In this document: piece after piece, positions 33,574 to 42,016 of the stretch
How the letters are laid out: each line of letters begins with the position of its first letter
Numbering within the stretch: the stretch's first letter is position 1
Origin: Bacillota bacterium
GTDB taxonomy: Bacteria > Bacillota > Clostridia > Christensenellales > CAG-138
Assembly (NCBI GenBank): GCA_023455425.1
Contig: JAEYCM010000005.1
Location: 69,739-133,738, forward strand
Reading direction: 5' to 3'
Length of the DNA stretch: 64,000 bases
Notes under the pieces: generated by a model
Databases searched by the model: none
Seen by the model: only the letters and a program-made list of their open reading frames with translations
Told to the model about the DNA's origin: nothing
Position numbers and translations under genes: made by a program

Positions 33574-34836
33574 CTATTCGGGCTTTACGAAGAGCAGATA
33601 ATACCCCTTACTATGCTTTTTTAAGTCTGCGCCCGCATCCAGCAGCAGCACGGTCAGCGCGCGGAAAATTTCGCCGTTTGCGGCGGTACACAGGAACTGC
33701 CCGCCCGGATTGAGCAGCGCATAGAGCGATGTTACGGCGTCCTGCCAATCCTTCAGGGTGTGCGTGGCGCTTTCGAGCAGGATATAATCGTACGTTCTCT
33801 TTCCCAGATGGTTCTCCAACTCGCTAATTGGGCAGAAGGCGCATCCGTCGCATATGGTTTTAAGCTCCGTCATGTTGGACAGCTGCTCGGATACATAATA
33901 GAGCCGGATATCGTCTCCGCCATAATAGCGGCAAAGGTTTTTGACCTGCAGCGCCGTACCGCCATAGGAAGAACCGATGGCGAGTATGTTTTTGCTGCCT
34001 GTGCCGTCATAGGAAAACAGGTCCAGGACGTTGCTGTCCATCAGACCCGCAACATAGGGGTCCACGCCGAATTTGCAAAAAAACAACCGCTTGTTTCTGA
34101 TGGCAAGCGTCGCGTCTTTGACATACTCCAAATTGAACGTCTTAGCCCCAAAATGGTGGACAAACGTATCCCTTGCAAGAACGACCTTGTACCCCATCCT
34201 TCTGATATTGAAGCACATGGCGTCGTCGTCATAGCAGCCTGGGTTAAATATTTCATCAAAGCCGTGAAGCTTTTTTTGCAGCTCGGTCCTGTATATTCCC
34301 AAATACGTGCTCAGTTTTAAACGCTCCTCCCATTTGTGCGGGTCGCTTTTGTTATAGCTTTTCGCAAACTCCTGCATTTGCTCCATGGTGTTATAGGAAA
34401 CGTCGATATGCTGGTAATTGCAGGTGGCGTTGCACACGGGCACCGCCATGCCGATCCTCCCATCGGTCTCCATGCACAAAAGTAGGTTGTCAAGCCACCG
34501 GGTAGTAACCACGATATCGTTGCTGATATTGAGCGTATACTTCCCTTCAGCCATGGCAAATCCCTGGTTGATGGCTTTACATACCCCCATATTTTCCGGG
34601 AAGCTGATCTTTTTTTGGTTGGGCAGGCTGTTAAAGTACTCCTCTGTGCCATCCGTGGAACCATTGTTGATGGTGATCAGTTCAAAATCGATATGGGACG
34701 TATATTTGTAAATGCTTTCAATGCACTGCCGCGTATAGTCCAAATGATTGTATGCGATCACCACAAGGCTTGCGACGGGATGCGGCTTACCCGTATCCTG
34801 CACAGGCACCAAGGAGATATCCGTTTCACACATCAT
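33574..34836 (-). CDS. GT2 glycosyltransferase with C-terminal methyltransferase-like domain (copy b)
   Basis: A 420-residue paralogue of the protein at 25163-26398, with the same order: GT2 domain (SLVVIAYNHLDYTRQCIES, NNGSTDGTEEYF, FNPGCYDDDAMCFNIRR) and a C-terminal Rossmann-like domain (ILAIGSSYGGTALQV; LLNPGGQFLCTAANG). It is followed after 195 non-coding bases by rfbF on the same strand. The two copies bracket the CDP-sugar genes, suggesting sequential transferases for the same glycan. Confidence 0.8.
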   Translation of the reverse strand: MMCETDISLVPVQDTGKPHPVASLVVIAYNHLDYTRQCIESIYKYTSHIDFELITINNGSTDGTEEYFNSLPNQKKISFPENMGVCKAINQGFAMAEGKYTLNISNDIVVTTRWLDNLLLCMETDGRIGMAVPVCNATCNYQHIDVSYNTMEQMQEFAKSYNKSDPHKWEERLKLSTYLGIYRTELQKKLHGFDEIFNPGCYDDDAMCFNIRRMGYKVVLARDTFVHHFGAKTFNLEYVKDATLAIRNKRLFFCKFGVDPYVAGLMDSNVLDLFSYDGTGSKNILAIGSSYGGTALQVKNLCRYYGGDDIRLYYVSEQLSNMTELKTICDGCAFCPISELENHLGKRTYDYILLESATHTLKDWQDAVTSLYALLNPGGQFLCTAANGEIFRALTVLLLDAGADLKKHSKGYYLLFVKPE

Positions 34837-34997
34837 ACGTTCCCCTAAAGCCGGATTGATTCAGCCGCATGCACATGAAAGCGCATTTGACCCGCTATCC
34901 GGGCGCCGTTCTCGGCGGGCATTTCTCCTGCCCACTATCAGAATATGCATACGAGGATATATTCGCTATTGATATGTTCATAATTGTCATTCCGAAT

Positions 34998-35025
34998 AAA
35001 AAAAGAGCAGCTATTTCGGCTGCTC
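34998..35025 (-). terminator. Rho-independent terminator
   Basis: GAGCAGC (35005-35011) and GCTGCTC (35019-35025) form a 7-bp stem, followed on the minus strand by seven T (34998-35004). It would stop transcription coming from the metallo-hydrolase gene. Confidence 0.8.
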
Positions 35026-35050
35026 CCAGACTGTCGATAACCTTTTTTTC

Positions 35051-35195
35051 GAGGGCTTTGCCCTCAAGCCCCCACCCAAGGGACATATCCCTTGGGAATC
35101 CCTTACTCTGCAAACGCCCTATCCTAGGGCATTTTCGAAATGGGATCCTTAAGGCTGTCACAGTCCCAAGCGAGGTTTGGGGGCGAAGCCCCCAA
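35051..35195. repeat. Hairpin-rich intergenic repeat, copy B
   Basis: Four inverted repeats in the same order as copy A: GAGGGC/GCCCTC (35051-35065), CCCAAGGGA/TCCCTTGGG (35075-35096), GCCCTA/TAGGGC (35116-35130) and TTGGGGGC/GCCCCCAA (35177-35195). The sequence CGAAATGGG between the third and fourth is shared with copy D. Confidence 0.8.
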
Positions 35196-35245
35196 CGTAA
35201 TCCCTAGGAGCAGCCAGCAGGCTGCCCTTGACTGACTCTCAATTT

Positions 35246-36124
35246 TTATATTGCTTTCCACAGCATCTGGCCATTCTCAAATACATACTCCAACCTTCCA
35301 TCATCTTTAAGCCAGGATAAGTAGGAGCGAACGGTGCTTCCGACAAGGACATACTGATCAAAATTCATTGTCAAAGAGAATTCGCGGAACAGCCTTTGGA
35401 GGATGTGTTCAAAAATCCGTGGTTCGCCGCACAGCTCCACAATCTTTTTTGCGATCTCATGAACCTTGTCGATATTCCTCTGCGCAAGGGGCGCGATATC
35501 CGTTGTGGCCTCCGCGTGCGCGGGGATAAACAGGGCTGCCCGCATGCCTTTTACCTGTTCGAGCGTATCGAGATAGGCCGCGACGTCGTAGACAAAGCTG
35601 ATCTGGTACTTTTCCAGCGTTTGCGCGCTTGAAAGGCAATCCGCAAGAAACACGATATCATCGGCCGTGCGGAACCCGACCATATCAAAAAAATGTCCGG
35701 GAAGCGCGAGGAGTTCCATCCCATCGGGCAAGACATTCTGCGTCAAAGGGATGGCCTCGCTTTCCTGCGCCATCAAAAATTTGTGGCACAGCGCTTTTGG
35801 CGGAAAGCCGCCGTAGAGGAAGGAGGGCTCCAAAAGCGGATGATTGGTAAAATCCGCCTCAATTCCCCGCGCAAACACCCTGCAGCCCGTCTGCGCCTGC
35901 AGATATTTGTTGCCGCCGATATGGTCCGCGTTGGAGTGGGTGTTGTATATGGCAGTAAGTTGCCAGCTGTTTCTCTCCAAAATCTGCCTGACTTTTCTTC
36001 CGGCGTCTTTGTCGTTGCCCGAATCGATGAGGCAGACTTCGGTATCGTTGCGCTTTACGAGGCCGATTTTTGCCGGGCAATCGATATAGTAGGTACTTTT
36101 TGCAACCTGGACCAGTTCGTACAT
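35246..36124 (-). CDS. Metallo-beta-lactamase-fold hydrolase
   Basis: A 292-residue MBL-fold protein. The metal motif is THSNADHIGG, where the second His of the usual HxHxDH is Asn. LALPGHFFD supplies the third His, VFLADCLSS the bridging Asp and FIPAHAEAT the last His. A C-terminal helical region follows (residues 200-292). It stands alone with its own promoter region. The Asn substitution may change metal loading; the substrate is unknown. Confidence 0.85.
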   Translation of the reverse strand: MYELVQVAKSTYYIDCPAKIGLVKRNDTEVCLIDSGNDKDAGRKVRQILERNSWQLTAIYNTHSNADHIGGNKYLQAQTGCRVFARGIEADFTNHPLLEPSFLYGGFPPKALCHKFLMAQESEAIPLTQNVLPDGMELLALPGHFFDMVGFRTADDIVFLADCLSSAQTLEKYQISFVYDVAAYLDTLEQVKGMRAALFIPAHAEATTDIAPLAQRNIDKVHEIAKKIVELCGEPRIFEHILQRLFREFSLTMNFDQYVLVGSTVRSYLSWLKDDGRLEYVFENGQMLWKAI

Positions 36125-36285
36125 GCTTTCTCCTTGTCCCCCGCGGAATAAGAAATTTTAGCCTATTATACACCAAGATGCCCTGAAATGGAGGATTTAT
36201 ATCTCATGGCCCGCGCATATTTGCCTGCGTTATTCATAAACTATTAGTGACCGTAAATGGAATAACTTTTGTTTTGCAAAAGGTG

Positions 36286-36314
36286 TTGACTTCCCGAATG
36301 GCGCCGGATATAAT
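36286..36314 (+). promoter_or_regulatory. Strong sigma-A promoter of the PTS operon
   Basis: TTGACT (36286-36291) and TATAAT (36309-36314) are separated by 17 bases: a near-perfect consensus. The start would lie near 36321, giving a leader of about 170 bases. Confidence 0.9.
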
Positions 36315-36371
36315 TGAAACAACCAAATTGTGTCCGAGTTCGCCAAATTACTTATTATTAATTGAATATAT

Positions 36372-36400
36372 GGGCTGTCACTGGTAATGCAGGCAAAACC
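36372..36400 (+). promoter_or_regulatory. RAT ribonucleic antiterminator element
   Basis: GGGCTGTCACTGGTAATGCA followed by GGCAAAACC has the conserved layout of RAT sites bound by BglG/LicT/GlcT proteins. Its 3' end overlaps the 5' arm of the terminator, so protein-bound RAT and terminator exclude each other. The antiterminator encoded at 36491 is the expected ligand. Confidence 0.85.
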
Positions 36401-36450
36401 AAAGTTTTATAGGTCATGGCAACATGAACCTGTAGGGGTTTGGTCTTTTT
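36398..36450 (+). terminator. Leader terminator controlled by antitermination
   Basis: ACCAAA (36398-36403) pairs with TTTGGT (36439-36444). An inner hairpin AGGTCATG...CATGAACCT extends the stem, and a T-rich run CTTTTTTGTTTTTT follows. Confidence 0.8.
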
Positions 36451-36490
36451 TGTTTTTTCGCGCAAAAGACAGGACGAAAGATAGAGTAAG

Positions 36491-37321
36491 ATGAAACTTT
36501 TACGGCCGATCAACAACAACATCGTTACCGCCCTGGATGATAACGGGTTGGAAGTTATTGTTGTGGGCAAAGGAATCGGTTATAAGGCGAAAGAGGGCAC
36601 GGAAGTTAAAGAAGGCGATATCCAGAAGGTATACCGTATGGACAACCAGAAGGATACCGACCGGTTGAAAGACCTCTTTGCTTTGCTCCCTGCCGAATAC
36701 ATCGAACTGACCGATGAAATATTCGGCTATGCGAAGCGGATATTGAACAAACGACTGTATGAGCGCGCATACATCACGCTGGCGGATCATATCCATTTTG
36801 CGGTGCAGCGGCACCAGGGCGGCATGGATTTTCCCAATGCGCTATTGAGCGAGATCCGCCGCTTTTACCCGCTGGAATATGAAATCGGCAAGCACGCGCT
36901 CGAAGTGGTGGAACGCCGCATCGGCATCAAATTCCCGCCGGATGAGGCCGCCTCCATCGCCATGCATATATTGAACGCGGAATTTGATATTTCGGTCAAG
37001 GGTACGTTTGACGTCACGCATCTATTAAACAGCATGTTGGACATCCTGGAGCGGGAGTGGGGGTTCACCATCCAGGAGGGCGATTATTACAGCGAACGGT
37101 TCGTGACGCATTTAAAATTTCTGTCCCAGCGCGTCGTCAAACGGGAAGCGTTTACGGATGATGACGACGGGCTCTATGCGCTGCTGGAGGAAAAGTACCC
37201 CAAAGAGATTGGCTGCGGCGAAAAAATTGCGCAGTATATCCGCAGCGAATATGGGTTTGATACTTCCCGCAAAGAAATCGCGTGCCTCGCCATCCACCTG
37301 TGCCGGATCGTTAGGCACTGA
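36491..37321 (+). CDS. BglG/LicT-family transcriptional antiterminator
   Basis: A 276-residue protein: an N-terminal RNA-binding CAT domain (residues 1-58, LRPINNNIVTALDDNG and GKGIGYKAKEG) followed by two PTS regulation domains. PRD1 has ADHIHFAVQR and ALEVVERRIGIKFPPDEAASI; PRD2 has HLKFLSQRVV and SRKEIACLAIHLCRI. The phosphorylatable His residues His98-region and in MHILNAEF and HLKF are present. It should bind the RAT 90 bases upstream and, when dephosphorylated by its EII, prevent termination. It is first in the operon. Confidence 0.92.
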   Translation: MKLLRPINNNIVTALDDNGLEVIVVGKGIGYKAKEGTEVKEGDIQKVYRMDNQKDTDRLKDLFALLPAEYIELTDEIFGYAKRILNKRLYERAYITLADHIHFAVQRHQGGMDFPNALLSEIRRFYPLEYEIGKHALEVVERRIGIKFPPDEAASIAMHILNAEFDISVKGTFDVTHLLNSMLDILEREWGFTIQEGDYYSERFVTHLKFLSQRVVKREAFTDDDDGLYALLEEKYPKEIGCGEKIAQYIRSEYGFDTSRKEIACLAIHLCRIVRH

Positions 37322-37352
37322 AGAATTGATTATTTTAAGAAGGATATAGACA

Positions 37353-37835
37353 ATGTTTGGTTTTGGAAAGAAAAAGGAACTCGTAATCCAGGTGCCGGTT
37401 GCAGGCGCAGTCAAGCCGGTATCGGACCTGCAGGACGAAACGTTCAGCAATAACATCTTGGGCCCCGGCATTGCAATTGAGCCCGCCAAGGGCCGGGTGG
37501 TCGCACCTATGGACGGCGAGATCCGCCTGATGTTTGAAACCGGCCACGCGCTGAGCATGGCGGCAGACAACGGCGCGGAGCTTTTGATCCATGTAGGAAT
37601 TGATACCGTCAAACTTAAAGGAAAGCATTTTACCAAGATCAAGAACACCGGCGATACCGTAAAAGCCGGGGATGTTCTGTTGGAGTTTGACCCTGCCGCG
37701 ATCCATATGGAAGGATATGACCCCGTTGCAGTGGTCGTACTGTTAAACCCGGACGAGTTTTCCGGCGTCCGTTTTACCCAAAGCACCGCTGTAGCGGAAG
37801 GGGACGCGCTCCTCTATATTCAGCCCAACCGGTAA
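37353..37835 (+). CDS. PTS EIIA component, glucose/GlcNAc family (Crr-like)
   Basis: A 160-residue soluble EIIA. GHALSMAADNGAELLIHVG contains the two active-site His (phospho-acceptor in LLIHVGIDTVKL), and GRVVAPMDGEI and PVAVVVLLNPDEF are family features. It accepts phosphate from HPr and passes it to the EIIB domain of the EIICB protein at 38234-39670, which has no EIIA of its own. Genes for antiterminator, EIIA, HPr and EIICB are consecutive. Confidence 0.93.
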   Translation: MFGFGKKKELVIQVPVAGAVKPVSDLQDETFSNNILGPGIAIEPAKGRVVAPMDGEIRLMFETGHALSMAADNGAELLIHVGIDTVKLKGKHFTKIKNTGDTVKAGDVLLEFDPAAIHMEGYDPVAVVVLLNPDEFSGVRFTQSTAVAEGDALLYIQPNR

Positions 37836-37882
37836 TGCCGATATCCTGCTCCTGATGGAGGAGCTTTACATAGGAGGAACAT

Positions 37883-38140
37883 ATGAAGCAGTTAAAATAC
37901 CGCATTACCGACGAGTTTGGCCTCCACGCCCGGCCCGCAGGCCAGCTGGTCAAGGCCATGACCCAGTACCAATGCAGCGTGCGGATTGGTACGCCCGCAA
38001 AAATGGTGGACGCAAAGCGCATTTTGGGTGTCATGGGCCTTGCCATAAAAGGCGGCGAGGAGATCATCATGGAATTTCAGGGGGAGGACGAGGCGCAAGC
38101 ATTCGCCACGGCCGAAAAGACGCTCAGGGAGTGTCTGTAA
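37883..38140 (+). CDS. HPr-family phosphocarrier protein, Ser46 replaced by Arg
   Basis: An 85-residue HPr. The active His15 is intact (GLHARPAG). In the segment that in Gram-positive HPr reads KSIMGVMSLG, this protein has KRILGVMGLA, so regulatory Ser46 is Arg. HPr kinase could not phosphorylate it, and catabolite signalling through CcpA would be lost. It may be a dedicated phosphocarrier for this PTS. The start follows AGGAGGAACAT. Confidence 0.92.
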   Translation: MKQLKYRITDEFGLHARPAGQLVKAMTQYQCSVRIGTPAKMVDAKRILGVMGLAIKGGEEIIMEFQGEDEAQAFATAEKTLRECL

Positions 38141-38233
38141 GTCCAGTGCTTTATGGGACGCCGCATCACTTTGGGGAGAATACGCGCGGCGAACCCAGGC
38201 AAATAAAATCATTGTTTCAGGGGGTGCAACAAG

Positions 38234-39670
38234 ATGAAGACCATGCAAAGACTCGGAAAATCCCTCATGCTTCCCGTAGCCGTCCTGCCGATCGCGGCGA
38301 TATTAATGGGCATCGGCTACTGGATCGACCCTCAAGGCTGGGGCGGCAACAGTGTCATCGCCGCTTTCCTCATCAAGGCGGGCGCGGCAATCATCGACCA
38401 CATAGCGATCCTGTTTGCTATCGGCGTGGCGGTTGGCATGTCGAAGGACCGCGACGGCACTGCGGCGCTGGCCGGATTGGTTTCCTGGCTGATGATGACA
38501 ACGCTGCTTTCTTCCGGCGCGGTAGCCATGTTCCAAAAGATCCCGGTAGAACAGGTAGCGCCCGCATTCGGCAAGATCGAAAACGTATTTGTTGGAATAC
38601 TATGCGGCGTCATCGGCGCAGTTTGCTACAACAAGTTCCACAATACCAAACTGCCCGACGCTTTGGCCTTCTTCAGCGGCAAGCGCAGCGTTGCAATCGT
38701 AACGGGCGGCGTCACCATCGTTGCGGCAGTGATCATGTTCTTCGTTTGGCCGTTCATCTATATGGGCTTGGTCGCCTTCGGCACCGGCGTATTGAGCCTC
38801 GGGCCTTGGGGCGCTGCGATCTACGGCTTCTTCAACCGTCTCCTGATCCCGTTTGGCCTGCACCACGCACTGAATTCCGTGTTCTGGTTTGATATCGCAA
38901 GCGTGAACGACCTTGCAAACTTCTGGGCCGGCACAGGTACGCTTGGCGTCACCGGCCAGTACATGACGGGCTACTTCCCCATCATGATGTTCGGCCTCCC
39001 CGGTGCCGCGCTCGCCATGTACCACACCGCGAAGACCAATCAGAAAAAAATGGCTGCCGGTTTGTTGCTGGCCGGCGCGTTTGCATCGTTCTTCACCGGC
39101 GTGACGGAGCCGCTCGAATTTGCGTTCATGTTCCTGGCTCCGGGCCTCTATGTGGTGCATGCGGGTCTCACCGCAGTTTCCATGGCCATTATGGCGGCGC
39201 TGCCTGTTCGCGCAGGCTTCCAATTTAGCGCAGGTATGATCGACCTGGTCCTGAGCTGGCCGACCAAGCTTTCCCTGAACCCATGGCTGATCCTCCCCAT
39301 CGGCCTCGTGTTCTTCGCGATCTACTACCTGCTCTTCCGCGTCATCATCGTGAAGTTCAACCTCAAGACCCCCGGCCGCGAGGACGATGACTATGCCGAA
39401 GCCGAAAGCAAGGTAACGCTGGGGAGCAGCGACTATGCCGGAGTTGCGGCCGCCATACTCGAAGGTCTTGGCGGAAAAGGCAACATCAGCGAAGTAGACA
39501 ACTGCATCACCCGCCTGCGCGTGGAAGTGAAGGATTACACCGCTGTCAATGAAAAGAAGATCAAATCTTCCGGCGTCTCCGGCGTCATCCGCCCGAGCAA
39601 GACGAGCGTACAGGTCGTAGTCGGCACGCAGGTACAGCATGTGGCCGATGAACTCAAGAAACTGCTCTAA
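38234..39670 (+). CDS. PTS EIICB transporter, N-acetylglucosamine/glucosamine type
   Basis: A 478-residue membrane permease. The EIIC domain (residues 1-380, ten or so membrane segments) has FTGVTEPLEFAFMF and GLHHALNSVFWF. The EIIB domain (about 400-478) has the phospho-Cys in VDNCITRLRVEV. It resembles NagE/GamP without a fused EIIA, which is separate at 37353. The downstream nagB gene indicates amino sugar uptake. As no nagA is in the window, glucosamine is as plausible as N-acetylglucosamine. Confidence 0.9.
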   Translation: MKTMQRLGKSLMLPVAVLPIAAILMGIGYWIDPQGWGGNSVIAAFLIKAGAAIIDHIAILFAIGVAVGMSKDRDGTAALAGLVSWLMMTTLLSSGAVAMFQKIPVEQVAPAFGKIENVFVGILCGVIGAVCYNKFHNTKLPDALAFFSGKRSVAIVTGGVTIVAAVIMFFVWPFIYMGLVAFGTGVLSLGPWGAAIYGFFNRLLIPFGLHHALNSVFWFDIASVNDLANFWAGTGTLGVTGQYMTGYFPIMMFGLPGAALAMYHTAKTNQKKMAAGLLLAGAFASFFTGVTEPLEFAFMFLAPGLYVVHAGLTAVSMAIMAALPVRAGFQFSAGMIDLVLSWPTKLSLNPWLILPIGLVFFAIYYLLFRVIIVKFNLKTPGREDDDYAEAESKVTLGSSDYAGVAAAILEGLGGKGNISEVDNCITRLRVEVKDYTAVNEKKIKSSGVSGVIRPSKTSVQVVVGTQVQHVADELKKLL

Positions 39671-39717
39671 TCACCCGATCCGGTTAAGACCGGAACGATA
39701 ACAGGCTGAATGGTTAT

Positions 39718-39743
39718 GGGGCTGCCCTCTGCGGCAGCCCCTT
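39718..39743 (+). terminator. Strong hairpin after the EIICB gene
   Basis: GGGGCTGCC (39718-39726) and GGCAGCCCC (39733-39741) form a 9-bp GC-rich stem with 6-base loop. Only two T follow, so it may be a partial terminator or an RNA-stabilising structure separating PTS and catabolic genes. Confidence 0.55.
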
Positions 39744-39764
39744 GACCGCTCCGGGAGAAACGGC

Positions 39765-40448
39765 ATGACCACTTACGATACGCTGACCATTTTAAAAAGA
39801 GAAGAAATCCATACCTGCCCGCTGTTTTATGTCAATAACGTGCAGTGGAACAGCACCATAAGCCCTGTTACCGTGGGACGCATGGGATATGTCCCCGGCG
39901 AAGGGCTGTTTGTTTTTATGAAATGTTATGAGCGCGATCCGCTTCGCACCATGAGCCGCCCTATGGACCGGGTATGCCTGGACAGCGCCATGGAAGCGTT
40001 TTTCGCCTTCCCGGACAGGCCCGTCGCCGCGGAAAAAGCTTTTATCCCGGACGATAACGGCTTATACTGTAACTTTGAAATCAACGCCAATGGCGCGATG
40101 TATGCAAAAACAGGCCGCGGCAGGCAAGGACGCATGCCGCTCCTGGAAGAGGAGTTTGCCGCGACGGACGTCCGCGCGCGTATCCTTGCGGACGGCTGGG
40201 AAATCACATTCCTCGTACCCCTGACGCTGCTTTCCCGTATTGCGGACATAAATGGTTTTTCGCCCGGGGATGTATTCTACTGCAATTTTTATAAAATATC
40301 CGAAACCCCCGCAATCGAGCATTATCTCAGCTTCAGCCCGATTGGTGTGGAACAGCCGAATTTTCACCTGCCCCGCTTTTTTGCAAAAGCGGTCGTACGC
40401 GAGCATACCGCACAACCTGAACACCATACAATGGAGCATATGCAATGA
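39765..40448 (+). CDS. CBM9-like (carbohydrate-binding family 9) protein
   Basis: A 227-residue beta-rich protein without signal peptide. Stretches such as VGRMGYVPGEGLFVFMKCYE, CLDSAMEAFFAF, LYCNFEINANGAMYA and FYCNFYKISETPAIEHYLSF are typical of the CBM9-like sugar-binding fold found in Firmicutes catabolic loci. Its stop overlaps the nagB start as ATGA, so it is co-translated with an amino-sugar enzyme. Its cytoplasmic role is unknown. Confidence 0.65.
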   Translation: MTTYDTLTILKREEIHTCPLFYVNNVQWNSTISPVTVGRMGYVPGEGLFVFMKCYERDPLRTMSRPMDRVCLDSAMEAFFAFPDRPVAAEKAFIPDDNGLYCNFEINANGAMYAKTGRGRQGRMPLLEEEFAATDVRARILADGWEITFLVPLTLLSRIADINGFSPGDVFYCNFYKISETPAIEHYLSFSPIGVEQPNFHLPRFFAKAVVREHTAQPEHHTMEHMQ

Positions 40449-41170
40449 GAGTAATACGCGCAAAAGATTATTTTGATATGAGCCGCAAGGCGGCGAACGT
40501 GCTGAGCGCACAGGTCATTTTAAAGCCCAACAGCGTGCTGGGTCTGGCGACCGGCTCGAGTCCCGTGGGAACCTATAAGCAACTGATTGAGTGGTATAAA
40601 AAGGGCGATATCGACTTTTCCCTTGTTACCACCATCAATCTGGACGAATACTGCGGGCTGGAGCCCGACGCGCCGCAAAGCTACCGGTATTTTATGGACC
40701 AGAATTTGTTCCGCCACATCAACATCAGGCCGGAACACACGCATGTGCCAAACGGCCTGGAGCCGGACGCCGCAAAGGAATGCGCGCGGTACGAAGCCCT
40801 GATCGAACAGCATTCCGGCATCGATATGCAGCTATTAGGCATCGGCCACAACGGGCATATCGGGTTCAATGAGCCGGGCACCGCGTTTGAAACCAGCACG
40901 CACCGCGTTGCGCTTACAAAAAGCACCATCGAAGCCAACCAACGATTTTTTGCAAGTGGAGGCGAGGTGCCCCGCTACGCCTATACGATGGGCATCCGCT
41001 CCATCATGCAGGCCATGCGCATCCTCATTATTGTTTCGGGCGAAGACAAAGCCCAAATTGTGAAGGAAACATTTACCGGGCCCGTGACGCCCGCGGTCCC
41101 CGCATCCGTATTGCAGCTTCACAACAACGTGACGCTGGTGGGAGATGAAGGAGCGCTTTCCCTGCTATGA
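40445..41170 (+). CDS. nagB: Glucosamine-6-phosphate deaminase NagB
   Basis: A 241-residue enzyme. GLATGSSPVGTYK (phosphate loop), NLDEYCGL, GIGHNGHIGFNEPG (catalytic His/Glu region) and FASGGEVPRYAYTMG are family motifs. It converts glucosamine 6-phosphate to fructose 6-phosphate and ammonia. It overlaps both neighbours by ATGA, consistent with tight coupling in the operon. Confidence 0.95.
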   Translation: MRVIRAKDYFDMSRKAANVLSAQVILKPNSVLGLATGSSPVGTYKQLIEWYKKGDIDFSLVTTINLDEYCGLEPDAPQSYRYFMDQNLFRHINIRPEHTHVPNGLEPDAAKECARYEALIEQHSGIDMQLLGIGHNGHIGFNEPGTAFETSTHRVALTKSTIEANQRFFASGGEVPRYAYTMGIRSIMQAMRILIIVSGEDKAQIVKETFTGPVTPAVPASVLQLHNNVTLVGDEGALSLL

Positions 41171-41973
41171 AGGAAACCCAGACTGTCAAGGCGCTATTTT
41201 TTGATATCGACGGGACGCTATTGAGCCCCCGCACCGCGCGCGTGCCGGAAAGCGCCATCAAAGCGCTTACATGCGCGCGCGAACACGGCCTGCTGCTGTT
41301 TGCGGCAACCGGCCGCCACGCGCTCGCCCTTACAAGGCTGCCGCAAATTATGGAACTCAAGCTGGACGGCCTCATTTGCCTCAACGGGCAGCTCTGCCTG
41401 TGTGGCGGAAAGACCGTGTTTCAAAACCCCATCCCGCGCAGCGAAATAGAAGCATTTATCCGTTTCATGCGGGGAAAGGACTGCATCTGCCAGTTTTCCG
41501 GCAACGACCTGGTGTTCTGCAGCCAAGACAACGACGCGGTACGGGATATCAATGCGGAATTCGGCATATTTGAACCGCCGATATTCCCGCCCGAACGCGC
41601 GCTTGATATGGATGTGCTGCAGATTGAGCTGTTTTTCCGCGAGGAAAGCGCGCTGCAGGTACTCGCCCACATGCCAAGCTGCCGGTGGACGCGCTGGCAT
41701 GCCATGGGCGTCGATATTCTGCGAAAAGACGGCGGCAAATGGACCGGTATAAAGAAAATTGCGGAACATCTGCATTTACAAGAAGGCGAGATCATGGTGT
41801 TCGGTGATCACGACAACGATGTGGATATGTTGGAAAACGCAACGTTTTCCGTGGCGCTTGGAAACGGAAGCGCCCAGGCGATTGCCGCTGCAAAATACGT
41901 CACCACCGATATCGACGAGGATGGCATCTACAACGCCTTTCGCGCCCTGCTTCCGCATATCGGGTTAGCGTAA
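41167..41973 (+). CDS. HAD-superfamily (Cof-type) sugar phosphatase
   Basis: A 268-residue HAD hydrolase. Motif I is FFDIDGTLLSP (nucleophile and acid Asp), motif II FAATGRH, motif III the Lys in DGGKWTGIKKI and motif IV FGDHDNDVDML, with a Cof-type C2 cap between II and III. Such enzymes dephosphorylate sugar phosphates. In this operon it may relieve amino-sugar phosphate stress. It overlaps nagB by ATGA. Confidence 0.9.
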   Translation: MKETQTVKALFFDIDGTLLSPRTARVPESAIKALTCAREHGLLLFAATGRHALALTRLPQIMELKLDGLICLNGQLCLCGGKTVFQNPIPRSEIEAFIRFMRGKDCICQFSGNDLVFCSQDNDAVRDINAEFGIFEPPIFPPERALDMDVLQIELFFREESALQVLAHMPSCRWTRWHAMGVDILRKDGGKWTGIKKIAEHLHLQEGEIMVFGDHDNDVDMLENATFSVALGNGSAQAIAAAKYVTTDIDEDGIYNAFRALLPHIGLA

Positions 41974-42016
41974 CTTCGTTTCACTGTCCACCGTATTTTC
42001 AGGAAAGGGTTGATGC

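Larger units (their letters stand above)
34837..35245. other. Intergenic region upstream of GT2 copy b
   Basis: No gene is seen in these 409 bases. They contain a minus-strand terminator (34998-35025) and repeat copy B (35051-35195). A second GGAGCAGCC/GGCTGCC inverted repeat near 35207-35225 flanks the repeat element. Confidence 0.6.
36125..36490 (+). other. Leader region of the amino-sugar PTS operon
   Basis: No gene is seen. The stretch holds a consensus promoter (36286-36314), a RAT antiterminator element (36372-36400) and an overlapping terminator (36398-36450). Confidence 0.8.

Noticed and set aside
38600..39640. Minus-strand 346-codon frame and the plus-strand 345-codon frame from 37855
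   Set aside because: Both are shadows of the EIICB and HPr genes; they are rich in His/Arg or Arg/Gly and lack a ribosome binding site.
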